A stretch of 64,000 nt of DNA from Chalciporus piperatus. Lineage: Eukaryota; Basidiomycota; Agaricomycetes; Boletales; Boletaceae. This document shows, piece after piece, positions 1-10,095 of the stretch. Location: assembly GCA_038093975.1 (NCBI GenBank), contig JBBPTG010000002.1, positions 682,001 to 746,000 of the forward strand, written 5' to 3'. The position numbers were made by a program, and so were the translations under genes. Below the pieces are notes generated by a model. It saw only the letters and a list, made by a program, of their open reading frames with translations. It was not told where the DNA came from and did no database searches. Within the stretch, counting starts at the first letter, position 1. Every line of letters starts with the position of its first letter.

Positions 1-499
1 CGGCGATGTCAATGGATATCCTGGGTGTATCAACCTATCCTTCTCATACGTCGAAGGTGAGAGCCTTCTAATGGCTCTGAAAGTGAGTTTCATGACCGCT
101 ATTACGCCCTGTTTGTTTTGCTGACATAGTTTAGGATATTGCATTGTCATCCGGCAGTGCTTGCACTTCGGCATCTTTGGAACCATCCTATGTGCTTCGT
201 GCACTTGGTACGCACCCTCCGCCCATCTGATTCTTCCTTCTAATAATTGTCCAGGCGCCGCGGAGGATATGGCACACTCTTCTTTGCGTTTTGGAATTGG
301 CCGATTCACGACAGAAGCCGAGATCGACTTCGTGATAAACCACATTGTCCGTGTTGTCACGCGCCTCCGCGATATGAGGTCTGTAGCTATCCATCGTTGC
401 TTATTCTGGTTCCCACTGACGCGATGATCATCCAGTCCATTATGGGAAATGGTCCAAGAAGGGATTGATCTGAACTCCATTAACTGGTCGCAACATTGA
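1..499 (+). CDS. NFS1: Cysteine desulfurase NFS1, C-terminal part (cut by the window edge)
   Basis: This is the 3' end of the mitochondrial PLP-dependent enzyme that removes sulfur from cysteine for Fe-S cluster assembly and tRNA thiolation. Four exons are visible, with introns near 82-134, 221-252 and 378-431. The exon from 135 encodes [20 protein letters not shown], the loop carrying the catalytic cysteine that receives the persulfide. The next encodes the conserved [14 protein letters not shown] stretch. The last ends in [18 protein letters not shown] and SQH-stop (stop 497-499), the hallmark end of eukaryotic and alpha-proteobacterial IscS/NFS1. No single frame stays open across the region, so it is only seen after splicing. 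The N-terminal and PLP-lysine regions lie outside the window. Assignment is firm. Confidence 0.95.
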
Positions 500-785
500 T
501 CAAGCTTTCAAGTCGAGAGGAGAGGGTGATGAGATAGCTTGGATATCGTTTCGGACTCGCTCCGAAATTTTCATGTTCCTACACACGTGTATAATTTGTC
601 AGTCTCTCCACTGAGAGACCCCCCTCAATTCTCAACAGCTTTTGATTCACGAGGAGGTACTTAGCTGCGTAAGCACTACACATTAAACGGTGTGCGGGGT
701 ACCGACCACCTGGTGCACGGACCCTTAAGTTGATTAATTCGAACTCAGCCAAATCTCAACTCGTCTTTCTCAACTGTTAACCACA
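500..785. other. Intergenic: NFS1 3' end to SR-protein promoter
   Basis: This stretch holds the 3' flank of NFS1 and the promoter and 5' UTR of the downstream splicing-factor gene. A pyrimidine-rich run (CTCAACTCGTCTTTCTCAAC) lies just before the start codon at 786. No further coding signal is seen. Confidence 0.6.
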
Positions 786-2168
786 ATGTCCAGACGTCTT
801 TACCTCGGCAGTATGTCCGTCCATAATCCCTCCAACTGCAAAATTAACGCGGCTCTATTCAATAGGACTTCCCCCGGATGCTCGTTCAGACGACGTAGCC
901 AAGTTCTTCGATGGCTACGGACGCATTGTCGATTGCCGAGTCATGACTGGTGAGTCCTGTTTCCTTCATACCGCGCTCGGTTGCTCATGGTGGTTTTCAG
1001 GCTTTGGATTCGTCGAGTTTGAAAACCCAAGGGTGCGTATTCGCTGTGGGAAGATGTGTCACTGCTCACTCAAGTTTTCTTCAGGACGCTGAAGACGCTG
1101 TGCATCATTTCAATGGCAAAACGTTCATGGGTGCTAAGTGAGTGTCTTTCCTGCTCCCTCGACGCACAAGTGTCTCACGCCGAAGGCAGCATCGTCGTCG
1201 AATTCGCTAAAGAGAGTCGACCCCGTCGGGATGTGTATGAAAGTGACCGTGGTAGCCATGGGTATATCCTAATCGGTAACTCTTTTCTGGCTGGTGTCTG
1301 ATTATCTTCCTCCAGAACTCGCTCCCGGAGGCCTGCTGGCATTAGGTTGATTGTGTCTGGTATTTCCCGCGACACTAGCTGGCAGGTAAGTACTGAATGA
1401 GTTGCTCACTATGACCTCGGAGTCTCACGGTTTATTATTCAATGGTGGTTCTATCTCTCTGGTATATCTTGACAATATGGCTTCTAGGATCTTAAAGATT
1501 TTGGTCGGGAGGCTGGCAGCGTTTCCTTTGCGGATATTGATCGTGACTTCCCTGGTCAAGGGTACGCCAATACCTTCCAGTGTTTCTCCGTTTCATTCAG
1601 TCAAAGTCTAGAATTCTCGAATACCTGTCTAGGGATGACGCAGACCGTGCCGCAAAAGACTTGGACGGCAAAGATTTGCGTGGAAGACCCGTCCGCGTGG
1701 CTTATGACGAAACGGTTCGTGTTCAGTGGAACATATTAGGTCCTGTCTAAACCTCGGCGATTATAGCGTGGGGGGCCCGATAACTACCGACGGGATGATC
1801 GGCGCGACGAGCGCCCTGTCCGTGATGACCGCTACAGGGAAGAACGTCCAGTGAGGGACGAGCGGCCTGCCCGCCGCGAACGATCAAAGTCACCTCCCCG
1901 CCGGCCGGACCACGAAGATCGTCGCCCCAGGTCTCCACCTCCGACCAGGAGGGATCATGAAGAGAGAAAACCTGCAGGGTACGATGATCACCGGCGGGGA
2001 GGCTATGATGATGACCGCAGAGTCCCTGATTATTATTATGATCGTCGCAGGGATGACCACGACAACAGGCGGCGTGACGATCGTGCAGGCAGGCGCGATG
2101 AAAGGGACGATCGATACGACGATAGGGCAATGAGGCATGCCAATGGCGACGGTGGATGGGCGCGTTAA
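786..2168 (+). CDS. SR-type splicing factor with two RRMs and an Arg/Asp-rich tail
   Basis: This is an RNA-binding protein of the SR family, expected to act in nuclear pre-mRNA splicing and mRNA handling. The start at 786 opens RRM1: MSRRLYLGRLPPDARSDDV, with RNP2 (LYLGRL) and RNP1 (GFGFVEFE) restored only when short introns (first at 811-865, next from 951) are removed. RRM1 ends in NIVVEFAKESRPRRD. A second, pseudo-RRM follows: RLIVSGISRDTSWQDLKDF then RDDADRAAKDLDGKDLRGR. The SWQDLKD motif is the signature of the second RRM of SRSF1/Srp2-type proteins. The last exon, from 1768, encodes about 130 residues dominated by Arg with Asp/Glu, with only a few RS or SP pairs. It is close to S. pombe Srp2 and human SRSF1/4/5/6. 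The exact orthologue is not resolved. Confidence 0.93.
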
Positions 2169-2704
2169 AGGAAATATGGTCGTCGGTCGTGGGCTACCCC
2201 GAGCGACATTCGTCGTGGAATTGGTCTCGCGATTTCGTTTAGGAAATGGTCACCTCGAGCATGGGCTTTGGCGTATTTTGGAGCGAGCGCAACAGCTGTA
2301 CATATTGGTCGAAACCCCGTTGGTCCGTATTGTCGCGCCGTTAGGATAAGGTCGCTATCGTCCGGACGTCCGGATTTGGCACACTTCGATGCGAGGCCAC
2401 AACTCGGAACTGCACTGAGTTTCCATATGCGCGGTGTTCCCTTGGCGTTAATCTGGCTATCAAGAACTGCTTTTGCCAACGTCACAGGCGAGGAACGGGA
2501 CGCTCAAAGAACCGATTCCCTGGCATATTTTTACGCCCACAGAAGAGTTGGTTTTCCGAACATATATTAACCTTTGCTCGTTACCAGGGTACGTATATTC
2601 CAGTTGGATGGGCTACATCGTTGACAAGCACTTCACGGATGCTGTGGACTTGCCTGTGCTCAGGGATTCGAGTCCAATAAGGTATGGTAAGCACATTATC
2701 CCTG
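2169..2704. other. Convergent intergenic region, no gene seen
   Basis: This lies between the convergent ends of the SR-protein and TBCE genes. Open frames exist on both strands (for example 2165-2485 minus and 2268-2570 plus), but they match nothing I recognise and are probably chance. It most likely holds the two 3' UTRs. Confidence 0.5.
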
Positions 2705-4741
2705 TCACTGTGTGTAAACTAGCAGATGGGTTCCGTTCTCAATACCGTACCACTCCAAATTTTGTTCCTCCTTATCCAACACAACATAGTCATCTTGCAA
2801 TTTGAGCCACACTTGTACAGCCTCGCGCCCTCGTGGGTGAGAAATCTTGAGGGATTTCATCAGTTTCAGCCGGAGAACGCCCATCTTCATGGTCGATAAA
2901 ACCTTAAGTGATGATGGGGGACCAGTGCTCCCCGTGTCATTCAGGCTGACAGGAGCCTTACAGCATTGGTGAACAATTACGTCTGCCAACAGTCAGCATC
3001 TTTACAAGTACCTACACGAGTGTTCAAATCCTCACCTATCAGATGCTTGCTGAGTTTGTTGTCTCGCTCACTTGGCATCGACGACTCAGCAGGGCGACCA
3101 TGCTCTATGTTAATGAATCCCCTTCAATTACTCACACTCCGATCAACGGATGAACTCACTATTGCACAAGGCATTCCATTGTGGGTGTTCCTGTGCTTTC
3201 TCATCATCTCCTCCAGGGACGTGTTTTGAAATGAAAGAGAGATAGAATAATTCACAATCCGTTCGTTCCCGAGCAGAAATCTGGATGGAATATCGGGTAC
3301 CTGAGCATTCATGTGAACCGATTCAAAACATGGTCATACCGCAGCTGAATCTAGATTGAGCAAGGAAGGGATTTTAGCCACGGTGAATTGTCGTGCATGA
3401 GCGGCGAGACGATCATCTGAGAGAGTAGATTCTCATATAAGTCCATGTCCCGAGTCACGGTAATGTCGACTGAAATCCCTGACCTTCAGTTATTGGGTTG
3501 CCTGTCATTCTCAATGACTCGAGGTTGGGACACCAGTCGTGCAAGAAATCTATATGTTTCCATTCCCTGAGGTCGTTGTTTGATAAGGCTAGGTGTTTAA
3601 TCCCCTGAAGCGGGGACGGCGTTGAGAGGAGAGGGGGGATGAAGCGGATGCTGTTGGCGGAGAGTATAAACCGTTGTAGGCTGCGAAAGCGTGGTTAATA
3701 GCCACCACGGTGCAGCCATCGAAATCCATACATAGTGTACTCGGGTAGCGATGTAGCGGTTTGTACCCAGTCATTGAGCTGATTGCCCTCAAAATTGATA
3801 GACTGAAGTGGGGGGACCGTCGATGACGACGGAGCGTTCAACGATCTGAGACGGTTGTGACCCAGTTCAACTGAGAGGAGGCTGGGCATGGATCTGGTGA
3901 CATTCCTGAAATCTGTCCAGGAGATAAGAGTGCTGTTAAGTTGAAGCTCGGAAAGATGTGTAAACGCTGAGGTTGGAAGCTCGGAACCCACTGGCAAGAA
4001 TCGATTTCGACTGGTTGGCTTGTGAACTACTCTGCCGTCGATTCCTGAACGAGCACTTACTTCAGTGCCAGCCTTTGCAGGTAAGGTAGCTCAGCAGTGA
4101 TAATCGCTATATCATGCCAAGTAGCCAACAGGCTGGAGGACAGATCGAGACCTCGGATGTCTTTCTGCAATTAGAGATGTGACGCTGAACTTGATAGCTA
4201 ACGATCTCACTTGGACATGTTGCGCGAAGTTCACCGACGGGGTTCCCGGTTGCGACAAGGTCGTTGTCAAGACTCACTTCTCGGAGGCGATCGAGAGCAC
4301 CGAGGTTGCGTCTAATCTTATCGAGTCCGACAGCTTCCACCTTGATCGCCCCGTTTGAAGATCCAAGAACGACTTTTTCGAGTGTTTGCCCACCGTGTTC
4401 AGCCTCGATATATTTCGAGGCAAGCGCGGTCAAGAACGGGTGGCCAAAGGATAATTGGGCTGACGGCCGGACGAAAGAGCCAGCGTTGGGTATGCTTCCG
4501 ATATATGAGGTTGATCGCGCTGATACGCTGATGTCCCGACGATAAACAGGGCTTACCAGCAATCAAAGTAGCGCTTCCCGTCCTTGACGCCGTCATGTCT
4601 TCCACGAGTGGGGTCATCCCATTCCACACCGTACCATAAGCCCTCGGTTCCGTGGACACCACCGATGTATTTGATGGTACCGAAATGGCCTGAAGACAGG
4701 CAGAACCTTGTTCCGATAGATACTCTGTCCTGTACGGTCAT
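2705..4741 (-). CDS. Tubulin-folding cofactor E (CAP-Gly, LRR and ubiquitin-like domains)
   Basis: This cytosolic chaperone binds alpha-tubulin and, with cofactors B, C and D, assembles or disassembles tubulin heterodimers. The three domains of the family appear in order. The first exon (4741 down to about 4556) is a CAP-Gly domain: GTIKYIGGVHGTEGLWYGVE WDD and GKRYFDC. A linker with SFGHPFLTALASKYIEAEHG and the GAIKVEAVGLDKIRRNL segment follows, as in TBCE. Leucine-rich repeats come next (LSELQLNSTLISW, LSVELGHNRLRSLN, LQSINFEGNQLNDW). The C-terminus (2705-2989) is a ubiquitin-like fold ending in WYGIENGTHLLVYTQ. Several introns interrupt it. Homologues are S. pombe Alp21 and yeast Pac2. The gene is divergent from the HIBCH-like gene, with only 123 bp between the start codons. 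The family is clear; intron borders in the LRR region were not all resolved. Confidence 0.92.
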
Positions 4742-4864
4742 TAGTACTGAGACAAGTCAACCAGTCCCATGGTATTTACGTAAAGGCAGTCGTATAGTCA
4801 AAAATTGCGGAACCCCGCATCCTGTCGTTCAGCTCCCTCGGACCGCGAGTCTCTGATCTTCAGA
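4742..4864. promoter_or_regulatory. Short divergent promoter, TBCE / HIBCH-like
   Basis: Only 123 bp separate the two divergent start codons (4741 minus, 4865 plus), so the genes must share a promoter or have overlapping 5' elements. No specific factor site was identified. Confidence 0.55.
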
Positions 4865-6690
4865 ATGTTAGCAGCAACTGTCATTGCAAGGATGTCCCGC
4901 AACGGAACATCCGCTGCTGCTGCCAGAACCCGTGCAATTGCTGCACACATGTCAACTAGTGCTGCTCCAGTCGACCAGGTAGCTAGCTTTCTGCTCGGGG
5001 CACATATCACTCAACTCACACGTCCTAGTCAGTCCTCTTCCAGTCGAACGGATATGCTCGCACATATGTGCTCAACAGAGCAAATAAGCTCAATGCACTG
5101 AATAGCGAAATGATCAACCTCTTGCGACCCCAGCTCGATGTCCGTTTGCATATAACATTCACTACCTGCTGCTGACATCGTTTCATGCAGGTATGGTCAA
5201 AGTCAGATCTCTGCAAGCTGATCATTGGAACTGGAGAGGGTCGGGCTTTCTGCGCGGGCGGTGATGTAGCGAGTATGTGTTTGTCGTTCAGTTCAATCCG
5301 CGCCAATATTCTGATGAACTGCAGCTGTTTTGAAGAACTCGCTTAAGGAAGACACTCGTCCAGAGGCAATCCAGTTTTTCAAGGATGAGTAAGTGTATGT
5401 CACGAACGCTGCGCTTATGCCTAATCCGCCGCAAAGGTTCGAGTTGGATTACATCCTGTCTCAGTTGCCAAAGCCTTACGTGGCCATCCTTGATGGCATC
5501 ACCAGTGCGTTCTCAAATTTGTCACTTCTTCCGTGACGCTCAAAATCGTCATCAGTGGGCGGTGGTGTCGGTCTTTCCGTTGGTGCACCGTTTAGAATAG
5601 CGACGGAGAAGACTATGTTTGCCATGCCAGAAGCCAAAATTGGATATTGTCCAGATGTGGGAGCAAGCTTCTTCCTATCGAGATTGGATGGACAGTTGGG
5701 TACGTATCTTGCGTTAACATCGGAGTCGGTGGTGGGCAGAGAGGTCTTGTAAGGGTGAAGTTTCGCTATCAATCTGGATTGTCATTACTCATCCCGTTCA
5801 AAGCGAACTCGGTCTTGCAACACATTATGTTCACTCCAGGACCGTTCCCAGCCTCATGGCTCATTTGGCCGAATTTGAAGACCCGAGTTTCACGCAAATC
5901 AACCGCACAATTGAGGAACTACACGCTGAACGTCAGCCTGATGAACCAGCTGGGAAATTGACGGGTGCTGTCCGCCAGGCCTTGGACTCCGCTTTCTGCC
6001 ACGATTCCGTGGAGAAGATACTCGAGAGTCTGACGACGCTCTCAAGTTCCCCAGACACCCGCGTCAGTGGGTGGGCGAAGCAAACCTTGGAAACCCTTCA
6101 CATGCGCAGCCCCACCAGCCTCAAGGTGGCACTTCGAGCAGTCCGCCTCGGGAAGAGGATGAACTTGAGAGCTGCATTACAGATGGAGATGGGAATTGCA
6201 ACAGCCTACTGTGTGAGTCATACACTTTGCAAGACCCATGTTTCGTGCCCGTGTCTCATCATCGTCGCAGAGTGGTGCAAGCCCGGATTTCGCCACCGGT
6301 ATAAGCGCGGTATTGGTTGACAAGATCAAAGGACGCCCGTCATGGTCTCCCGACAAAGTGGAGGAAGTTTCACCTGAGATTCTAGATCGTTTCTTCTCCG
6401 AAACCTCTGCTTATCATTCTGCAACGCCTCAGCTATCCATGCCTCAGGCCACCGAGGACCGCTCCGTCAGAACGATGCTGTATGCACTCCCAACCGAGTC
6501 TAAGATTCTAGAATCGATCAGAGAGTCGTGCAAGAATGGTCCGATCGCACTCCCTGCACTGCTCTCTGATATGGAGAGTCTCATCAAGCAGAAACTCGGC
6601 ACTGCAGTGAAAGTTCTTGATATAGTGCACCGGAGATGTCATGTCGCTGACGACCAAGGGACGACGATCGTGACTGGGATGAGGAAGTGA
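4865..6690 (+). CDS. Mitochondrial 3-hydroxyisobutyryl-CoA hydrolase / mS47-like crotonase
   Basis: This crotonase-fold protein is related to HIBCH, which hydrolyses 3-hydroxyisobutyryl-CoA in valine breakdown. The yeast homologue Ehd3 is also mitoribosomal protein mS47. The start at 4865 gives a typical presequence ([32 protein letters not shown]). The core follows across several introns: [17 protein letters not shown], the oxyanion-hole loop [14 protein letters not shown], then [19 protein letters not shown] and the catalytic-loop motif [20 protein letters not shown]. The region [20 protein letters not shown] and the [11 protein letters not shown] block are typical of HIBCH. About 100 extra residues continue to the stop at 6690 and include [17 protein letters not shown] dual enzymatic and ribosomal role is possible but is inferred only from the yeast homologue. 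Confidence 0.92.
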
Positions 6691-7873
6691 TGCTATACCA
6701 ACTATTTTGCTATCTAGACGGCATTTTGCTGCACGGATCCATGATAGAAATTATGTCATATTCGTTAGCAGCAACATTGGCGGAAGTCCGCAATGGCCGA
6801 TAAGATCCGATTGGTTGAAGGAGGCGCGCATCTGATGTTGTCATGTCACCCACCTTGTTGGTTTCAGCAAGCACAGAATTATGGACTTTCAAAGTTGGAA
6901 CAAGGTCGCAATGTTAACAGCCCAAACTCACAAGGCCTAGGGTGGCCGTGTACAACTAAATGAAAGGCTGAGCGCTGAGCAATATTCAACGGCTACAACT
7001 TTCATCAATCAATTTTGGAAGCGTTGGCCAGGGGTGATTAATCAATACAAGGATATGCATTATGTGCGTCCTTGGAGTTCTCATGATCATATCCTTGCTT
7101 CCACTGCGATCCACGGGTTGGTATACGCGTTAGTGCAGAGCAACGAAGAACCAAATCTGCAATTCGCACAGCATAGGCGGGGACTGAGCCCGCGGGCGGT
7201 GAGAATCAGATTCTATGTGAACAGTTGAGCACGGCTACCCGAACCAATCGTCGGAGGCGGCACACAGCAACTGTATCGGCACATCCATACTCGCTGAGCT
7301 TGGGGATCAAGATGTACAGTAATCGACCACTGACCAGCGCATATCACGCAACCGCGACAGCGTCATAAGCGATGATCTCGATCCCCAAACAGAACATGCG
7401 ATGAGGTGGCGTTGTACTATAACTGAATCAGCTTGCTTTCGTGGCAGGGATCAGCGGTGGAAACAGTCCGCGTTACGAACCATGGGCGCTTGGTTTGCGC
7501 GCTGTCGAGATCCAAAAATAAGTCATTGTATGCGGGAGCGCGGCTTCACTCGGATGCGTGAATTGTGCGAAGAACGAGTCGACCACAAGGGCGCTGTAAC
7601 AGAACGGAGTCACCAATGCAACGTGGTTCGGAACAGAATGACTCGAATTTCCATGTCAATGTACAGATGTTGCACGGCCAATCGACGATTAGTGATCGAA
7701 GGGGACTTCGTTGTGAGAAGCATCGGAGGCCTGATTCGGATCATGCGGAGGTAATTCACCGAAACGAGAACGTAGTGATGCCGTTTGAGCAGCCAGATGC
7801 CAACCACTGCGGCTCTGTGACTAGGTTACCTCGCCAATGCGATACACTGGAGGACTTGCATTGGCAGATGCTG
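6691..7873. other. Long intergenic region, no recognised gene
   Basis: About 1.2 kb separates the HIBCH-like and IDO genes. ORFs at 7401-7754 and 7565-7912 on the plus strand overlap each other, are Arg/His-rich and resemble nothing I know. The stretch probably contains the IDO upstream regulatory region. A non-coding RNA cannot be excluded. Confidence 0.45.
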
Positions 7874-7882
7874 TATAAAAGG
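7874..7882 (+). promoter_or_regulatory. TATA box of the IDO gene
   Basis: A consensus TATAAAAGG lies 73-81 bp upstream of the IDO start codon at 7955. The sequence from about 7920 to the ATG is C/T-rich, as expected for a fungal 5' UTR. A strong TATA box suggests a regulated rather than a constitutive promoter (inference). Confidence 0.65.
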
Positions 7883-7954
7883 TACCGACACAACTGCGAG
7901 TCAGACACTTAAATTCACCTCATCCTATCTCTTCACCTTGCATATCAACTCACC

Positions 7955-9423
7955 ATGTATCCGATTGACCTTTTACCATCTCCCCTCCACATATTCAATG
8001 ACGCACTATGGGTCCTTCAGTCGCTTCAGGCAAGCAGACGGGTATCGCTGGACACGCAACCCGTGCCCGCGGACTTCGATGTAAACCTGCAGACCAATAC
8101 CGGTTTCTTCCCACCACAACCGCTCCCTAGACTGCAGATGCCTTTCAGCCTGTGGGAGGAGGTGCTGTCACGAGCTCAGGACGTTCTGAAGCTTGGTGAG
8201 GACCTAGTCGGGGGTGTTTCTCGGGAACGGACCGAGGGCGAGCTATGGAGACAACGAATACAATCTGTAAGTTCGCTTATGTTTGTGGGGGGACGAACGG
8301 ACACTTACTTGAATTATAGTTGCCAATACTCACCACGGAAACACTACACCATGACCCCCAACTTCTCCGCCGAGCCCACAAAGTGCTGGCATTCCTCGTT
8401 CACTTCTATGTCCATTCAATCCCTCCGGATGCAATCGAGGGACCGATAGTCGTTCCCCGCTCCCTCGTCGCTCCGCTCATAGCAGTTTCGCATATCCTGA
8501 AAATGGCACCGGTGCTTACCTTCGCAGACACCGTCCTCTGGAATTGGGAGCTCGTCAACCCCAAGCTTCCTGTCACCATAGAAAACATGCGATTCGGTCA
8601 GGAGTTATTCTCGGGTACGGAAGACGAGCGGAACTTCTACCTCGGTTCGGCCAGAGCGGAGATGATTGGGGTGGAAATGCTCCACATCTTCAACGACTAC
8701 CACAATCTCCCAAACGTCACAGACACAGCTTCCATTTGCAAGATCAACCGATTCCTCGCTCGACTGACTTCCGTCATCCATGAGATAGACGAGAACTTGC
8801 AGTCTGTGCGTCAAATAGTTGACCCTCACATGTTCTACTGGGAGGTTCGGCCCTGGTTCAACGGGAGTGGAAGCGGGTCAGATCCAGAGTGGATCTATGA
8901 GGGCGTCAGCGATATGTCGACGCTCGATCTCAGCGGGCCATCTGCTGGACAGAGCGGTGTCATGCACGCTCTCGATCTCTTCCTCGACATCGATCACAAG
9001 GTTCAACAGCGACGATACCCTGCGCCCTCTGCGGCGAATAAGCGGGCGGACCACGGGTTCATGGAACGCATGCGGCGGTATATGCCAGGGAAGCACCGGG
9101 ATTATCTGGCATACATCGCTGGATACCCTCGCCCTGTCAGGGAAGTCGCCCAAAGAACTCCGGCGACGAGAGAAGCATACAACGCCGCAGTCACAGCGCT
9201 CAAGAAGCTCAGGGACTCACACATGCGTATCGCATGCCTGTACATCGTCACGATGTCACGGTCCACCAAGCCACCTGAAGGCTGCCCGATGTTTGCCATG
9301 GCACAGCGGATGGAGAGACGGGCAGCCGAATCTGGACCTGTGACGGGAACGGGAGGAAACGAGCTCTCGCTGTTGCTCAAGGCTGGGAGAGATGCGACTG
9401 TCCGGGCAGTCGTGAAGAATTGA
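7955..9423 (+). CDS. Indoleamine 2,3-dioxygenase
   Basis: This heme enzyme opens the indole ring of tryptophan to N-formylkynurenine, the first step of the kynurenine route to NAD. There are two exons, 7955-8266 and 8320-9423, giving 471 residues. Family landmarks include SIPPDAIEGPIVVPRSLVAP near the distal pocket, LWNWELVNPKLPVTIENM, the FSGTEDERNFYLGSARAE segment, and YMPGKHRDYLAYI, which aligns with PPAHRNFL of human IDO1. The SHMRIACLYIV helix places the proximal heme-ligand histidine where human IDO1 has SYHLQIVTKYI. GTGGNELSLLLK matches the C-terminal GTGG substrate loop. Length fits fungal IDOs. No obvious defect was seen. Confidence 0.96.
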
Positions 9424-10095
9424 ATTTGTTTTGTGAGAAGATTAAAAGCCGGCGGATTAATACTTACCACCTACATTATTCCCTATTCCCCGCAGTGTGG
9501 CCACTGCGACCGATTCTTGTGTAGCGTACTCACATTGTAGTGTCACTTGGCCCGCTGCGCGTGCCAGTGACTAATTTATTTGTGTAGCAAATGTCGAACG
9601 TAATCTTCTAGTCGTATCTTTATGTTTATGATTCTGTGATTCTGTCTTCAATGAAAAGGTTGCAGACTTGCAGTCGAAGAAGTGTTTGAGAGGCAAGATG
9701 ACTTTAAACTCCGTTGACTGTGTCTGTCCGATCGATCTCCGACAACGGTGGTCCGACAGGCAATGCGTTTGCAATGCGTCAAGAAATTCGCTCCCAACGA
9801 GGACGATACTGAACAAATTAAGAACGAATGATGGCGTATTGCGTCTTTAAGCTTATTCATGAGACCCACAATTTGGACACGAGTTCGAGGGAATCGATAA
9901 GTTTGTATGACACCGCAAGCTCAGGATACCGGACGAAGTTGAACCAGGATCTGGTTCCTTCGAGATATGCGTACATGGGTGTTCCACAAGCATTTTAACT
10001 GTCGCCCCCAATGTCCGACCGAGCCTTTACAGTTTCGGTACACTTACAGGATCTATTCAAATGCAACAATAGCTTCTCTCCATACATGTCGGCAG
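9424..10095. other. Convergent intergenic region, no gene seen
   Basis: This 670-bp stretch lies between the convergent IDO and large membrane-protein genes. The short ORFs near 9571-9869 look like chance. The sequence probably holds both 3' UTRs. Confidence 0.5.

Noticed and set aside
1747..2130. Antisense ORF of 127 codons opposite the SR-protein tail
   Set aside because: It is a by-product of the Arg/Asp codon repeat on the coding strand; its product is low-complexity with no family features.
7401..7912. Overlapping plus-strand ORFs upstream of IDO as a small gene
   Set aside because: The overlapping frames are equally plausible, Arg/His-rich and unlike any family; the stretch ends at the IDO TATA box.
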